Positions 43,629 through 53,865 of a stretch of 64,000 nucleotides of DNA are shown piece after piece. The first letter of the stretch is position 1. Each line of letters begins with the position of its first letter. The stretch is from Streptomyces marokkonensis. Lineage in GTDB: Bacteria > Actinomycetota > Actinomycetes > Streptomycetales > Streptomycetaceae. A model generated the notes under the pieces. That model saw nothing but the letters and a program-made list of their open reading frames with translations, searched no databases and was not told the DNA's origin. Location of the stretch: positions 186,001-250,000 of the forward strand of contig NZ_VSKS01000002.1 in NCBI RefSeq assembly GCF_008312835.1, in the 5' to 3' direction. The position numbers and the translations under genes are program-made.

Positions 43629-44663
43629 TCACTTGGCCCGGTCGAAGTCGATGGCGCTGTAGGCGCGCAGCTTGCTCAGCCGGTGCTCGGAGTCGATCCT
43701 GCGCACCGTCCCCGACTTCGACCGCATCACGATGGAGTCGGTCGTGGCCGTCTCCGACCGGTACCGCACACCCCGCAGCAACTCGCCGTCGGTGATGCCC
43801 GTCGCCACGAAGAACACGTTGTCCCCGGTGACCAGGTCCTCCGTGGTCAGCACCCGGTCCAGGTCGTGCCCCGCGTCGACCGCCCGCTGCCGCTCCTCGT
43901 CGTCCTTGGGCCACAGCTTGCCCTGGATCGTCCCGCCCAGGCACTTGACCGCACAGGCCGAGATGATGCCCTCGGGGGTGCCGCCGACACCGAGCAGCAG
44001 GTCGATGCCGGTGCCCTCGCGCAGCGCGAGGATGGAGCCGGCCACGTCGCCGTCGGAGATCAGCTTGATGCGCGCCCCGGTCTCCCGGATCTCCTTGATG
44101 ATGCCCTCGTGCCGCGGCCGGTCGAGGATCACGACGGTGACGTCCTCGGGGGTGACCCGCTTCGCCTTGGCGACCCGGCGGATGTTCACGTTCACCGGCG
44201 CGTTGATGTCGACGAAGTCGGCGGCCTCGGGGCCGGTGACCAGCTTGTCCATGTAGAACACGGCCGAGGGGTCGAACATCGAGCCGCGCTCGGCGGCGGC
44301 CAGCACCGCGATGGCGTTCGTCATGCCCTTGGCGGTCAGCGTGGTGCCGTCGATCGGGTCGACGGCGATGTCGCACTCGGGGCCGGTCCCGTCGCCCACA
44401 CGCTCCCCGTTGAAGAGCATCGGGGCCTCGTCCTTCTCGCCCTCGCCGATGACGACGACGCCGTTCATCGAGACGGTGGAGACGAGGGTGCGCATGGCGC
44501 GCACCGCGGCACCGTCGGCGCCGTTCTTGTCCCCGCGCCCTACCCAGCGGCCCGCGGCCATCGCCGCTGCCTCGGTGACCCGTACGAGCTCCAGGGCGAG
44601 GTTGCGGTCGGGGGCCTCGGAGGGGACATCGAGCTCGGAGGGCAAGTGATGGTGTTCGGTCAT
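43629..44663 (-). CDS. glpX: class II fructose-1,6-bisphosphatase GlpX
   Basis: 344 residues from ATG 44663 (AAAGGTG site). GlpX signatures: [35 protein letters not shown] (metal-binding acidic cluster), and [20 protein letters not shown]. It catalyses the gluconeogenic hydrolysis of fructose-1,6-bisphosphate. Streptomyces rely on GlpX as they lack class I Fbp. An in-frame ATG 16 codons upstream has no ribosome-binding site and gives an unlike extension. Confidence 0.97.
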   Translation of the reverse strand: MTEHHHLPSELDVPSEAPDRNLALELVRVTEAAAMAAGRWVGRGDKNGADGAAVRAMRTLVSTVSMNGVVVIGEGEKDEAPMLFNGERVGDGTGPECDIAVDPIDGTTLTAKGMTNAIAVLAAAERGSMFDPSAVFYMDKLVTGPEAADFVDINAPVNVNIRRVAKAKRVTPEDVTVVILDRPRHEGIIKEIRETGARIKLISDGDVAGSILALREGTGIDLLLGVGGTPEGIISACAVKCLGGTIQGKLWPKDDEERQRAVDAGHDLDRVLTTEDLVTGDNVFFVATGITDGELLRGVRYRSETATTDSIVMRSKSGTVRRIDSEHRLSKLRAYSAIDFDRAK

Positions 44664-44788
44664 CGGAGCGCACCTTTCTGTACGACGACGGCCGGATGAG
44701 GGTGTGGCCACGACTCTATCGCCAGACAGGCAGAATGAGCAGGGCCCCCCACGGATGAGCGCTTCGGGTACCTGCGACGATAGGGGAC

Positions 44789-45313
44789 GTGGCAGGAACG
44801 AGCAGCATGCAGAAAACGGCCCGGGACATGATCCTCTCCCTGGCCCTCATCGTGCTCGCCGCGGGAGTGATCTGGCTGTTCATCCCGCACGAGGACGGTG
44901 AACCCGACCTCAAGCGGGTCGACTACCGGGTCGACCTGCTCACGGCCCGCCGGGCCGCCTCCTACCCCGTGGCCGCGCCCGAGGGACTGCCCGAGGCGTG
45001 GAAGCCCACCTCCGTCCGCTTCCAGGGCGCCGACGCCGACGCCTGGCACCTCGGCTTCCACGCCCCCGACGGGGAGTACGTGGCGGTCGAGCAGTCCGCG
45101 GGCAAGCGGACGCCGTTCATCGAGGACAAGACGCAGGGCGCCGCGAAGACCGGGGCCACCCAGCGGATCGACGGCAGGACGTGGACGCGCTACGAGGGCG
45201 ACCACTACGACGCGCTGGTGCTGGAGGGCACCGAGGGCTCGACCACCGTCGTGACGGGCACGGCGTCGTTCGGGCAGCTGACGAAGATGGCCGAGGCGCT
45301 GCGCACCGAGTGA
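44789..45313 (+). CDS. DUF4245 family membrane-anchored protein
   Basis: 174 residues. A single N-terminal anchor ([20 protein letters not shown]) is followed by an outer domain with [56 protein letters not shown], and [13 protein letters not shown], which matches my memory of the DUF4245 family, found as a neighbour of glpX across actinobacteria. Function unknown. GTG 44789 looks leaderless with GACGAT about 8 bases ahead. It is divergent from glpX. Confidence 0.87.
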   Translation: MAGTSSMQKTARDMILSLALIVLAAGVIWLFIPHEDGEPDLKRVDYRVDLLTARRAASYPVAAPEGLPEAWKPTSVRFQGADADAWHLGFHAPDGEYVAVEQSAGKRTPFIEDKTQGAAKTGATQRIDGRTWTRYEGDHYDALVLEGTEGSTTVVTGTASFGQLTKMAEALRTE

Positions 45314-45331
45314 GCGCGCGCGGCCGAAAGG

Positions 45332-45375
45332 GGGACGGGCCCCGTCGGACCGGCCGGTCCGACGGGGCCCGTCCC
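45332..45375. terminator. perfect 44-base palindromic terminator
   Basis: Two 22-base arms (45332-45353 and 45354-45375) are exact reverse complements with no spacer, between convergent genes. In RNA it would form a hairpin with a minimal loop. Confidence 0.8.
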
Positions 45376-45391
45376 TTCGCGTGTGCGGCGG

Positions 45392-45982
45392 TCAGACCGT
45401 GGTGACGACCTGCTCGAACTCCAGGCGCGGGCTGCGCGGGTACCAGGCGTCGGGGCCGGGACGGCCGATGTTGACGACCATCAGCGGGGTGTGGTCGTCG
45501 TCCAGGAACTCCTTGCGGACGCCCTCGAAGTCGACGCCGGTCATCGGACCGGCGGCCAGGCCGGCGGCGCGGACGCCGATGATGAAGTACGCGGCCTGGA
45601 GGGCGGCGTTCAGCGCCGCGGCGCTCTCCCGCACCGGGCGCTCGCTAAAGACGGCGTCCCTGGCCTGCGGGAAGTGCGGGAAGAGCTGCGGCAGCTCCTC
45701 GTGGAACTCGTTGTCCGCGGACAGGATCGCCACCAGCGGGGCCGTGGCCGTCTTGGGCCGGTTGCCCTCGGCCATGTGCCGCACGAGGCGCTCGCGGGCC
45801 TCGGGGGAGCGGACCAGCGTGACGCGCAGCGGCGACTGGTTCATGGCGGTAGGACCGTACTTGACCAGGTCGTAGATCGCCCGCACCTGCTCTTCGGTCA
45901 CCGGCTCGTCGGTGAACGTGTTGGCGGTGCGCGCCTCGCGGAACAGCAGGTCCTGGGCGGCGGGGTCAAGGGCGAGAGACAT
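45392..45982 (-). CDS. malonic semialdehyde reductase (RutE-like nitroreductase)
   Basis: 196 residues, the RutE/HadB subgroup of the FMN nitroreductase fold. Motifs: REARTANTFTDEPVTEEQVRAIYDLVKYGPTAMNQSPLRV and AAYFIIGVRAAGLAAGPMTGVDFEGVRKEFL, plus FMN-contacting RPGPDAWYPRSPRLEF at the end. RutE reduces malonic semialdehyde in pyrimidine breakdown, but no other rut gene is nearby, so the real substrate may differ. It is monocistronic and convergent with the DUF4245 gene. TTCAACTCTCAACTAAAT upstream (46070-46087) is AT-rich and may contain its promoter. Confidence 0.87.
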   Translation of the reverse strand: MSLALDPAAQDLLFREARTANTFTDEPVTEEQVRAIYDLVKYGPTAMNQSPLRVTLVRSPEARERLVRHMAEGNRPKTATAPLVAILSADNEFHEELPQLFPHFPQARDAVFSERPVRESAAALNAALQAAYFIIGVRAAGLAAGPMTGVDFEGVRKEFLDDDHTPLMVVNIGRPGPDAWYPRSPRLEFEQVVTTV

Positions 45983-46124
45983 GCGTGAACCTTCTGGGTG
46001 GTACGTCGGCCCGGCGTCCGCGCGGGGACCGCGGACCGGTTGGCGGACTCGACGGTACGCCCGAAAAGTTCAACTCTCAACTAAATCCGGACCGTGGTGA
46101 TCCACTTCACGGATCGTTCACGGA

Positions 46125-46379
46125 TCAGCCCTCCTCGGCGTCCTTTGCCCCGGCCTCCTCCGCGAGCGCCGCGTCCAGCCGCGCCCGCGCCCCGTCCAGC
46201 CAGCGCCGGCACACCTTGGCCAGCTCCTCGCCCCGCTCCCAGAGCGCGAGGGACTCCTCCAGGGTCGTACCGCCCGCCTCCAGCCGCCGTACGACCTCGA
46301 TCAGCTCGTCCCGCGCCTGCTCGTACCCGAGCGCCCCGGCCGTCTCCGCCGCCGCTGTCTGCTCCGCCTTGCTGGTCAT
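46125..46379 (-). CDS. xseB: exodeoxyribonuclease VII small subunit
   Basis: 84 residues, the normal XseB length. The conserved core is [51 protein letters not shown], followed by an acidic tail. XseB helices coat the coiled-coil of XseA in the exonuclease VII holoenzyme, which degrades single-stranded DNA from either end. It begins 10 bases after xseA in the same direction, so the two form an operon. Confidence 0.95.
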   Translation of the reverse strand: MTSKAEQTAAAETAGALGYEQARDELIEVVRRLEAGGTTLEESLALWERGEELAKVCRRWLDGARARLDAALAEEAGAKDAEEG

Positions 46380-46388
46380 CCGCCCACC

Positions 46389-47597
46389 CTAAACATCGAC
46401 TCGGACCGTGAACTCGCCCTCGGACACCCGCGCCCGCAACGCCTCACCGGCCTCCACCTCGCCCGGAGCGCGCACCGCGTGCCCGTCCGCCCGCTGGAGC
46501 ACGGCGTACCCCCGCTTCAGGGTCGCGGCGGGGGACAGGGCCACCACGCGCGCGTGCGTGTGCGTCAGCTCCGAGTCGGCCCGGTCCAGCTGGTGCCGCA
46601 GACAGCGCCGCCCGCGCTCCAGCAGTGCCGTGACCTCCTCGGCCCGGGTCTCGATCATCCGGTGCGGATCCTGTATCGAGGGGCGGGCCAGCGCGTGGGC
46701 CAGCCCGCGCTCCTCCCGGTCCAGCAGCGCCTGGACGCAGCGCCGCGCGCGGTCGCGCAGCATCCGCACCCGCTCGTGTTCCTCCCCCACGTCCGGCACG
46801 ACCTTCTTGGCGGCGTCGGTCGGCGTGGAGGCGCGCAGGTCGGCGACGTGGTCGAGGAGCGGACTGTCCGGCTCGTGCCCGATCGCCGAGACCACCGGCG
46901 TACGGCACGCCGCCACCGCCCGCACCAGCTGCTCGTCGGAGAAGGGCAGCAGGTCCTCCACGCTGCCGCCGCCCCGCGCCACGATGATCACGTCCACGTC
47001 GTCGACGGCGTCCAGCTCCTTCACGGCCTGGACGACCTGCGGCACCGCGTGCACCCCCTGCACGGCGACGTTGCGCACCTCGAAGCGCACGGCGGGCCAG
47101 CGGTGCCGCGCGTTCTCCAGCACGTCCCGCTCGGCCGCCGAGGCCCGCCCGCACACCAGCCCGATCAGCTGGGGCAGGAACGGCAGCGGCTTCTTCCGCT
47201 CCGGCGCGAACAGCCCCTCGCGCGCGAGCGCCTTCTTCAGCTGCTCCAGGCGCGCGAGCAGCTCCCCGACCCCGACGGGCCTGATCTCGGCGGCCCTGAG
47301 CGACAACTGCCCGCGCGGCGCGTACCACTCCGGCTTGCAGTGCACCACCACCCGCGCGCCCTCGCTCACGACGTCCGCCACGGCGTCGAACACCTGCCGG
47401 TAGCAGGTCACGCCCACGGAGATGTCGTGGGACGGGTCGCGCAGCGTCAGGAACACCACCCCGGCGCCCGGCCGCCGTGACAGCTGGGTGATCTGCCCCT
47501 CGACCCACACCGCGCCGAGCCGGTCGATCCATCCCCCGATGAGCCGCGACACCTCCCCGACCGGGAGGGGAGCTTCCGCAGACGTGTTGACAGCCAT
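46389..47597 (-). CDS. xseA: exodeoxyribonuclease VII large subunit
   Basis: 402 residues from ATG 47597. The N-terminal OB fold has [39 protein letters not shown]. The catalytic domain has [26 protein letters not shown] and [27 protein letters not shown], the XseA hallmark. A helical region and [16 protein letters not shown] close it. With XseB it forms the large single-strand nuclease. It is divergent from ispH with only 75 bases between the start codons, so the promoters are back to back. Confidence 0.96.
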   Translation of the reverse strand: MAVNTSAEAPLPVGEVSRLIGGWIDRLGAVWVEGQITQLSRRPGAGVVFLTLRDPSHDISVGVTCYRQVFDAVADVVSEGARVVVHCKPEWYAPRGQLSLRAAEIRPVGVGELLARLEQLKKALAREGLFAPERKKPLPFLPQLIGLVCGRASAAERDVLENARHRWPAVRFEVRNVAVQGVHAVPQVVQAVKELDAVDDVDVIIVARGGGSVEDLLPFSDEQLVRAVAACRTPVVSAIGHEPDSPLLDHVADLRASTPTDAAKKVVPDVGEEHERVRMLRDRARRCVQALLDREERGLAHALARPSIQDPHRMIETRAEEVTALLERGRRCLRHQLDRADSELTHTHARVVALSPAATLKRGYAVLQRADGHAVRAPGEVEAGEALRARVSEGEFTVRVDV

Positions 47598-47659
47598 GCC
47601 GCGAGAGTAGTGCGCCCCACCGACAACGCACCGTGACCGGCCCCCTCGGACGCGGCCCT

Positions 47660-47665
47660 TACGAT
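47660..47665 (+). promoter_or_regulatory. ispH -10 element, leaderless start
   Basis: TACGAT at 47660-47665 places the transcription start near 47672-47673, the A of the second ATG. The first ATG (47664) lies inside the hexamer and cannot be in the mRNA. Confidence 0.6.
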
Positions 47666-47672
47666 GGGACGC

Positions 47673-48689
47673 ATGACCGCTTCGCCTGGCCGCCGTGTCC
47701 TGCTCGCCGCCCCCCGTGGCTACTGCGCGGGTGTGGACCGCGCCGTGATCGCCGTCGAGAAGGCCCTGGAGCAGTACGGGGCCCCCGTCTACGTCCGGCA
47801 CGAGATCGTGCACAACAAGTACGTCGTGCAGACCCTGGAGAAGAAGGGTGCCGTCTTCGTCGAACGGACGGAGGAGGTCCCGCCGGGCAACATCGTGATG
47901 TTCTCCGCGCACGGCGTCGCCCCCGTCGTCCACGAGGAGGCCGAGCGCGGCCGGCTCGCCACCATCGACGCCACCTGTCCGCTCGTGACCAAGGTGCACA
48001 AGGAGGCGGTCCGCTTCGCCAACGAGGACTACGACATCCTCCTGATCGGCCACGAGGGCCACGAGGAGGTCATCGGCACCTCCGGCGAGGCCCCCGACCA
48101 CATCCAGCTCGTCGACGGGCCCGGCGACGTGGAGAAGGTCGAGGTGCGCGACCCGTCCAGGGTCGTCTGGCTCTCCCAGACCACCCTCTCCGTCGACGAG
48201 ACCATGGAGACCGTCGACGCCCTCAAGGAGAAGTTCCCCCAGCTGATCTCCCCGCCCAGCGACGACATCTGCTACGCCACGCAGAACCGCCAGCTCGCGG
48301 TCAAGCAGATGGGCGCCGAGGCGGACCTGGTGATCGTGGTCGGCTCCCGCAACTCCTCCAACTCCAAGCGGCTGGTGGAGGTCGCCAAGCTGGCCGGTGC
48401 CCGCGCGGCGTACCTGGTGGACTTCGCCGACGAGATCGACGAGGCGTGGCTGGAGGGCGTCTCCACGGTCGGCGTCACCTCGGGCGCCTCCGTGCCGGAG
48501 ATCCTGGTCGAGCAGGTCCTCGAGTGGCTGGCGCGGCGCGGCTTCGAGGACGTCGAGATCGTCAAGGCGGCCGAGGAGTCGATCATCTTCTCCCTGCCGA
48601 AGGAGCTCCGCCGCGATCTGCGCGACGAGGCCGCCGCCCTGGTGGCCGGGCGCGGCGGCACGGGGACCGGTGCGGATTCCGCGGAGTGA
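47673..48689 (+). CDS. ispH: 4-hydroxy-3-methylbut-2-enyl diphosphate reductase IspH
   Basis: 338 residues. Cluster ligands Cys18 ([13 protein letters not shown]), Cys102 ([12 protein letters not shown]) and Cys200 ([11 protein letters not shown]) and the catalytic region with EHEGHEEV-like [14 protein letters not shown] are all present. It performs the last step of the non-mevalonate isoprenoid pathway, giving IPP and DMAPP through a 4Fe-4S centre. Start chosen at ATG 47673 because the -10 element overlaps the ATG three codons earlier. It is divergent from xseA and followed 70 bases later by a glucokinase gene with its own promoter. Confidence 0.97.
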   Translation: MTASPGRRVLLAAPRGYCAGVDRAVIAVEKALEQYGAPVYVRHEIVHNKYVVQTLEKKGAVFVERTEEVPPGNIVMFSAHGVAPVVHEEAERGRLATIDATCPLVTKVHKEAVRFANEDYDILLIGHEGHEEVIGTSGEAPDHIQLVDGPGDVEKVEVRDPSRVVWLSQTTLSVDETMETVDALKEKFPQLISPPSDDICYATQNRQLAVKQMGAEADLVIVVGSRNSSNSKRLVEVAKLAGARAAYLVDFADEIDEAWLEGVSTVGVTSGASVPEILVEQVLEWLARRGFEDVEIVKAAEESIIFSLPKELRRDLRDEAAALVAGRGGTGTGADSAE

Positions 48690-48759
48690 CGGTGGGGCCG
48701 CGGTGGCGGCCGGGCGGCCGGCTTTCGTGACGGTCCGTCGTTCGTCGTAACGTGGGGAC

Positions 48760-49506
48760 ATGCAGATCTTCGGCGTGGACATCGGCGGATCCGGGATCAA
48801 GGGTGCCCCGGTCGACCTGGACAAGGGGGACCTGGCGCAGGAGCGCTGCAAGGTCCTCACCCCGCACCCCGCCACGCCGGACGCGGTGGCCGACGGCGTC
48901 AAGCAGGTCGTCGACCACTTCGGCTGGACCGGCCCGGTCGGCGTCACCTTCCCCGGAGTGGTCACCGGCGGCACCACGATCCGTACGGCGGCCAACGTCG
49001 ACAAGAGCTGGATCGACACCGACGCGCGCGTGCTGCTCGGCGACCGGCTGGGCGGCCTGCCGGTGACGGTGGTGAACGACGCGGACGCGGCCGGCGTCGC
49101 CGAGATGCACTTCGGCGCCGGACGCCACCGCAGGGGCACGGTGATCCTGCTGACCTTCGGCACCGGTATCGGCAGCGCCGTGTTCGTGGACGGCGTCCTC
49201 GTCCCCAACACCGAGCTGGGTCACCTGGAGCTGCACGGCCACGAGGCGGAGAAGCGGGCCTCCAGCAAGGCCAGGGAGGACCACGAACTGTCGTGGGAGC
49301 AGTGGGCGCACCGGGTGCGGACGTACCTGGCCCACGTGGAGATGCTGTTCTCGCCGGAGCTGTTCATCATCGGCGGCGGCGTCAGCCGCAAGTCCCACAA
49401 GTTCCTGGACCACATCGAGGGCATCAAGGCCGAGATCGTCCCCGCCCAGCTCCAGAACAACGCGGGCATCGTGGGCGCGGCGATGCGGGCGGCGACGGGC
49501 GCGTAG
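48760..49506 (+). CDS. ppgK: polyphosphate glucokinase
   Basis: 248 residues, the size of actinobacterial PpgK. ROK-family motifs: [18 protein letters not shown] (phosphate 1), [20 protein letters not shown] (catalytic Asp), [15 protein letters not shown] (phosphate 2) and the sugar-binding ELGHLELHG. Enzymes of this type phosphorylate glucose with polyphosphate or ATP. TAACGT seven to thirteen bases before ATG 48760 implies a leaderless mRNA. It is convergent with the DUF6542 gene. Confidence 0.93.
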   Translation: MQIFGVDIGGSGIKGAPVDLDKGDLAQERCKVLTPHPATPDAVADGVKQVVDHFGWTGPVGVTFPGVVTGGTTIRTAANVDKSWIDTDARVLLGDRLGGLPVTVVNDADAAGVAEMHFGAGRHRRGTVILLTFGTGIGSAVFVDGVLVPNTELGHLELHGHEAEKRASSKAREDHELSWEQWAHRVRTYLAHVEMLFSPELFIIGGGVSRKSHKFLDHIEGIKAEIVPAQLQNNAGIVGAAMRAATGA

Positions 49507-49516
49507 CGGGTGACCT

Positions 49517-50131
49517 CTACGGGCGGGGCCGGCTCCGCGCGACGCGGCGGTTGAGCACACGGACCCGGCGCACCCTGCGGACGAGCACGATCACACCCGC
49601 GACGAGCGTTCCGCCGTAGAGCCACCCGGCCTGGGTGGCCAGGCCCGTCACCAGGCCCGTCAGCCGGTCGAGGGTGCCGCCGCCGTCGGCGACCGGCACC
49701 AGGCCCACGGCGAACGCGATCGGTACGACCACGGGCGCGATCAGCAGGTCCCCCTCGCGCACCCACAGCGCGGTCAGCGCGCACACCGGCAGGAAGAGCA
49801 CGCCGTACACCGTCTGGGAGGCCCCGAACAGCGCCCCGGTCAGCAGCCCGAGCGCGAGCATCACCAGCCCGCAGAACAGGCCGCCGCCCAGTCCGGTGAG
49901 CCGTGGGTCGGGCAGCCGCCGGGCCGCGGGCGGGTGAGCGGGCCGGCGCTGCGGCGCGCGGCCGGGCCGGGCCGGCCGCGCGGACCGTACGACCCCGCCC
50001 CCCGCCGCGCGTGCCGCCTGCGGAGGCAACGGCGGCCGGGGTGACCGGGACGGCCTGGGCTGCGCGGGTGGCCCGGATGCCGGGTCACGTCGCGGTCCGT
50101 ACTGCGCGGGTCGCGTCCTGTGTTGCTCCAC
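49517..50131 (-). CDS. DUF6542-like membrane protein
   Basis: 204 residues from GTG 50131. A disordered basic, proline-rich N-terminus of about 75 residues is followed by four hydrophobic helices (LTGLGGGLFCGLVMLALGLLTGALFG, YGVLFLPVCALTALWV, LLIAPVVVPIAFAVGLVPVA, GWLYGGTLVAGVIVLV) and a basic RRVRRVRVLNRR tail. This layout matches the DUF6542 family as I remember it. Function unknown. TAAGTT six bases before the start codon suggests leaderless translation. Divergent from ychF. Confidence 0.8.
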   Translation of the reverse strand: MEQHRTRPAQYGPRRDPASGPPAQPRPSRSPRPPLPPQAARAAGGGVVRSARPARPGRAPQRRPAHPPAARRLPDPRLTGLGGGLFCGLVMLALGLLTGALFGASQTVYGVLFLPVCALTALWVREGDLLIAPVVVPIAFAVGLVPVADGGGTLDRLTGLVTGLATQAGWLYGGTLVAGVIVLVRRVRRVRVLNRRVARSRPRP

Positions 50132-50312
50132 TGGACCAACTTAGGTCGTTTTATGTGCCGAACGGTCTGTCAGACACGCCGGGAACCGGAGCTCGGCCAG
50201 GCGTTCGGTACGTCGGCGGGGCGGGCACGGGCACGCCGTAGACTGGTGGATCGGCCCACGCTGCCCAGCCGGCCGGTCCTCGCCCCCATCCTCACGTACG
50301 GGAAGTCGCAAC

Positions 50313-51401
<1,089 letters not shown>

Positions 51402-51448
51402 CGGGTGGTGCACCACCACGTCAATGATCCGGCGCACGTGCAGGTCAC

Positions 51449-51480
51449 ATGGGGTCTGACTCTTCGGAGTCAGGCCCCAT
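51449..51480 (+). terminator. ychF terminator with UUCG tetraloop
   Basis: A 14-base stem with one G-U pair (51449-51462 with 51467-51480) closed by TTCG. Confidence 0.85.
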
Positions 51481-51529
51481 GGCTTTGCACCGTGCTGGAT
51501 TCGTGCCGGGTGGGAGGAGAGTGCCCGTG

Positions 51530-51721
51530 CCGGACGGTGCTGTCCGGAGCCCGGTGGCAGGAGAGCACAAGTTCGTCCCGCCCTGGGCCTGCCAGGCGTA
51601 CGCCCGGGCCGTCCCCTGCGGCCGGACGGTGGTCGTCCCGGACGCCTCCCACATGCCGTATCCGGAGCAACCCGCACGGTTCGCGCAGGAGTTGCCGTCA
51701 CGGATCGGCGGTCCGGTGTGA
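51530..51721 (+). pseudogene. alpha/beta-hydrolase fragment (C-terminus only)
   Basis: The frame ending at 51721 reads PVAGEHKFVPPWACQAYARAVPCGRTVVVPDASHMPYPEQPARFAQEL, the classic C-terminal part of alpha/beta hydrolases (Asp/His elements VPDASHM and EQPARF). The catalytic nucleophile region and most of the fold are missing, and the open frame starts inside the ychF terminator hairpin. It is therefore a remnant, which marks a site of insertion or deletion. Confidence 0.7.
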
Positions 51722-51808
51722 GAAAACGAGCTGTTACCACCGGCGGTCGTGTGCCTACGATGAGCGACGACAACCTCGTTTCCAGGGATCGCTTCAGAAG
51801 GGGTCACG

Positions 51809-51916
51809 TTGCAGTCGGCGTCACGTGCCACGGGTGGCGAGCGGGCGGGCCGCAGGCCGCGCAACGCGCAGGCCACCTGGTGGCCGCTGATTCGAAGACT
51901 CACCACGCACCGCTGA
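51809..51916 (+). CDS. leader peptide upstream of the MFS efflux gene
   Basis: A 35-residue frame from TTG 51809, 6 bases after an AAGGGG site, reads MQSASRATGGERAGRRPRN and then AQATWWPLIRRLTTHR. A TACGAT -10-like hexamer lies at about 51757. The Trp-Trp codons sit in the small dyad GGCCACC-T-GGTGGCC (51871-51885). The peptide precedes a long untranslated region with a hairpin close to the MFS start. That matches drug-inducible attenuation leaders, where a stalled ribosome opens the downstream site. No homologue was checked. Confidence 0.55.
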   Translation: MQSASRATGGERAGRRPRNAQATWWPLIRRLTTHR

Positions 51917-52021
51917 GCCTTGCCGAGAGCACTGCCGCTCCGGCACGGCGCGGTTCCACGTGCCCACTTCACCTCACCCGGCCGGTCTCCGGCGTACCCC
52001 CGCTCCGTCGCGCCCTCGCGC

Positions 52022-52053
52022 GGACCCGGGGGCCGCCCGCGTCCCCCGGGTCC
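52022..52053 (+). promoter_or_regulatory. hairpin before the MFS ribosome-binding site (candidate attenuator)
   Basis: A perfect 11-base stem (52022-52032 with 52043-52053) and a 10-base loop end 9 bases before the GAGG site and 15 bases before ATG 52069. Confidence 0.55.
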
Positions 52054-52068
52054 TTCCCTCACGAGGCC

Positions 52069-53277
52069 ATGAAGAAGAACAGATTCCTGCCCACGCTGCT
52101 CGTCGTGGCGCTGATCGGCACCATCATCGAGCTGGACATGTCCGTGCCCAGCTTCCCCGACATCGCCCGGGCGCTGGACGCGTCCGAGTCGTCGGTCCAG
52201 CTGACCGTCACCTACAACTTCCTCGGCTACTGCCTGGGCGCCCTCGCCTACGGGCCGCTGTCCGACCGGTTCGGCCGGCGCGGCGTCATGCTGGCCGGCA
52301 ACGCCGTCATGCTGGCCGGCGCCCTGGGCTGCGCGGTGGCACCCACCATCGAGTTCCTGCTGGTGTCCCGGTTCGTGCAGGGCGTGGGCGCCAGCACCTC
52401 CGTCGTGCTCGTCTTCGTGATCATCGCGGACGTCTACGAGGGCAAGCAGCTGCTCAAGATGTTCGGGCTGACCAACGCCGCCATGTCCACTTTCATGACA
52501 GCGGCCCCGGCGCTCGGCGGACTGGTCAACCGCACCCTCGGCTGGCGCGGCAACTACGCGGTGGTTTTCGGCGTCACCCTGGTGTCGCTGCTGCTCATGG
52601 CGCTGTTCCTGCCCGAGACCAGGACCGGGCGGGTCAAGGTGAGCGCCCGGCAGGTGGCCGGCGACTACCGACGGCTGCTGGGCAGCAGGGAGTTCCTGGC
52701 CGCGTCGCTCGTCCCCAGCCTGCTGTTCGCCGCCTACATGGTCTTCATCGCCGCCAGTTCCTTCCTCTACACGGACACCTTCGGCCTGTCCACGCCGGCG
52801 TTCGCGGGCAACCTCCTGGTCGTCGTCGCGTCGTTCGCGGTCACCAGCCTCTTCGCCACCAGGATCATGGAGCTCCTCGGCGGTCCCGGGCGCACCGTGG
52901 CGTGCGCCATCGCCGCCACGCTGGCCGGCGTCGCCCTGTTCCTCGCCCTCGGTGACGGTCCGGTGCCCACCACCGTGTCCCTCGCCGTCTTCAGCGTCGG
53001 CTTCGCCGCCGTCTACCCCGTCGTCTTCGGCCGTTCCCTGGAGGTGTTCCCCGAACTCCAGGGAGCGGCGTCCTCGCTGAGCATGAGTGGTCGGGCGCTG
53101 CTGGTGACCCTGTTCACCGGCGTGGCCGGCGGTCTGTTCACCGGTGACGCCGTCGTCACGGCCGGGGTGATGGCGGTGGCCACCGTCATCGCCGCGCCAC
53201 TGGCCTTCCTCAGGCCCCGCACCCCCGCCGGCGAGCAGACCCCGCACCCGTCGGACGCGATGACCGGGACCGGCTGA
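52069..53277 (+). CDS. MFS drug efflux transporter, Bcr/CflA-like
   Basis: 402 residues with 12 predicted helices. Motif A is GPLSDRFGRRGVMLAG between helices 2 and 3; the N-terminus FLPTLLVVALIGTIIELDMSVPSFPDIARALDASESSVQLTVTYNFLGYCLGALAYG is the 12-helix drug/H+ antiporter (Bcr/CflA, chloramphenicol-resistance CmlR-like) pattern. Helix 5 has GNYAVVFGVTLVSLLLM, close to motif C-bearing helices. It expels drugs by proton exchange. ATG 52069 with GAGG upstream is chosen; the frame stays open upstream to 51718 but that part has no family likeness. The leader peptide and hairpin suggest antibiotic-induced expression. Confidence 0.88.
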   Translation: MKKNRFLPTLLVVALIGTIIELDMSVPSFPDIARALDASESSVQLTVTYNFLGYCLGALAYGPLSDRFGRRGVMLAGNAVMLAGALGCAVAPTIEFLLVSRFVQGVGASTSVVLVFVIIADVYEGKQLLKMFGLTNAAMSTFMTAAPALGGLVNRTLGWRGNYAVVFGVTLVSLLLMALFLPETRTGRVKVSARQVAGDYRRLLGSREFLAASLVPSLLFAAYMVFIAASSFLYTDTFGLSTPAFAGNLLVVVASFAVTSLFATRIMELLGGPGRTVACAIAATLAGVALFLALGDGPVPTTVSLAVFSVGFAAVYPVVFGRSLEVFPELQGAASSLSMSGRALLVTLFTGVAGGLFTGDAVVTAGVMAVATVIAAPLAFLRPRTPAGEQTPHPSDAMTGTG

Positions 53278-53315
53278 GCCGGCCCGCCCTTCGGCTTCCC
53301 TTCACCCCCGCGGAC

Positions 53316-53340
53316 GCGGGCGGCACTGCGCGCCGCCCGC
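53316..53340. terminator. hairpin after the MFS gene
   Basis: A 9-base perfect stem (53316-53324 with 53332-53340) with a 7-base loop, 39 bases past the stop. Confidence 0.5.
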
Positions 53341-53414
53341 ACCCGCCCCCGCCCCGTCGTCACAGGGCACGCCGGCCGTCTGCCGCGCCGGCGTGCCCGG
53401 GAAAGAGGCACGCC

Positions 53415-53546
53415 ATGTCCATGCTCCACCAGGAGAACGCCCCGTCCGAGCGGAGGCTGTCCAGCCTGCCCGCGCGGTACGCGGACCGCTGGGAGGCCCG
53501 CTACAACGCCGACGGCGTCCTGCCCGTCGCCATCGCGGCCAAGTAG
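53415..53546 (+). CDS. small hypothetical protein (43 residues)
   Basis: ATG 53415 follows an AAAGAGG site. The product [19 protein letters not shown] continues [15 protein letters not shown] and ends LPVAIAAK. It is hydrophilic with no signal. Codon usage is GC-rich at third positions, which supports coding, but I recognise no family. It may be a genuine small gene or the truncated end of a gene cut by the adjacent transposase fragment. Confidence 0.4.
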   Translation: MSMLHQENAPSERRLSSLPARYADRWEARYNADGVLPVAIAAK

Positions 53547-53580
53547 TCCGCCGCCGGGGAGAAGCCGGGGGGGCCGTCCG

Positions 53581-53700
53581 CCCTTCTTCGGCCGCGAGGA
53601 CTACAAGGCCCGGCACGCGGTCGAATGCGGGATCAACCGTCTCAAGCAGCACCGGGCCGTGGCGACCCGGTTCGATGAAGTTGCGGTTCGCCCGCCGTTG
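53581..53700 (+). pseudogene. IS5/IS4-type transposase fragment
   Basis: The frame reads [61 protein letters not shown] is the C-terminal region of Streptomyces IS5-family DDE transposases, with the E of the triad in [10 protein letters not shown]. The N-terminal catalytic part is absent and the frame runs on into unrelated sequence, so the element is dead. The rest of the 319-base gap (53547-53865) shows only the MerR leader with a GAAAGG site. Confidence 0.7.
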
Positions 53701-53865
53701 TGCGGATGCCACAGCAGGACAGGAAAGGACGGCCCTGCGGTCGTTACGGAGGAAGGGCGCAGTTCCTGGCATTGGGCGGAGCGGTGTTCATGCGGTTGCA
53801 CCTTCCGTAGCGGCATGTGGTCCGGTGGACTTACGTCCCGATGCCTTGAGGAAAGGTCCCTGCTC

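Noticed and set aside
46389-49211. XseA extended upstream across ispH
   Set aside because: The extension is antisense to ispH and unlike XseA; ATG 47597 gives a normal protein.
51449-51530. Start of the hydrolase frame at ATG 51449 as a real gene
   Set aside because: The ATG lies in the ychF terminator hairpin and the catalytic part of the fold is missing.
51722-52068. MFS N-terminal extension to 51718
   Set aside because: The extra 117 residues would precede helix 1, lack family likeness and ignore the GAGG site at ATG 52069.
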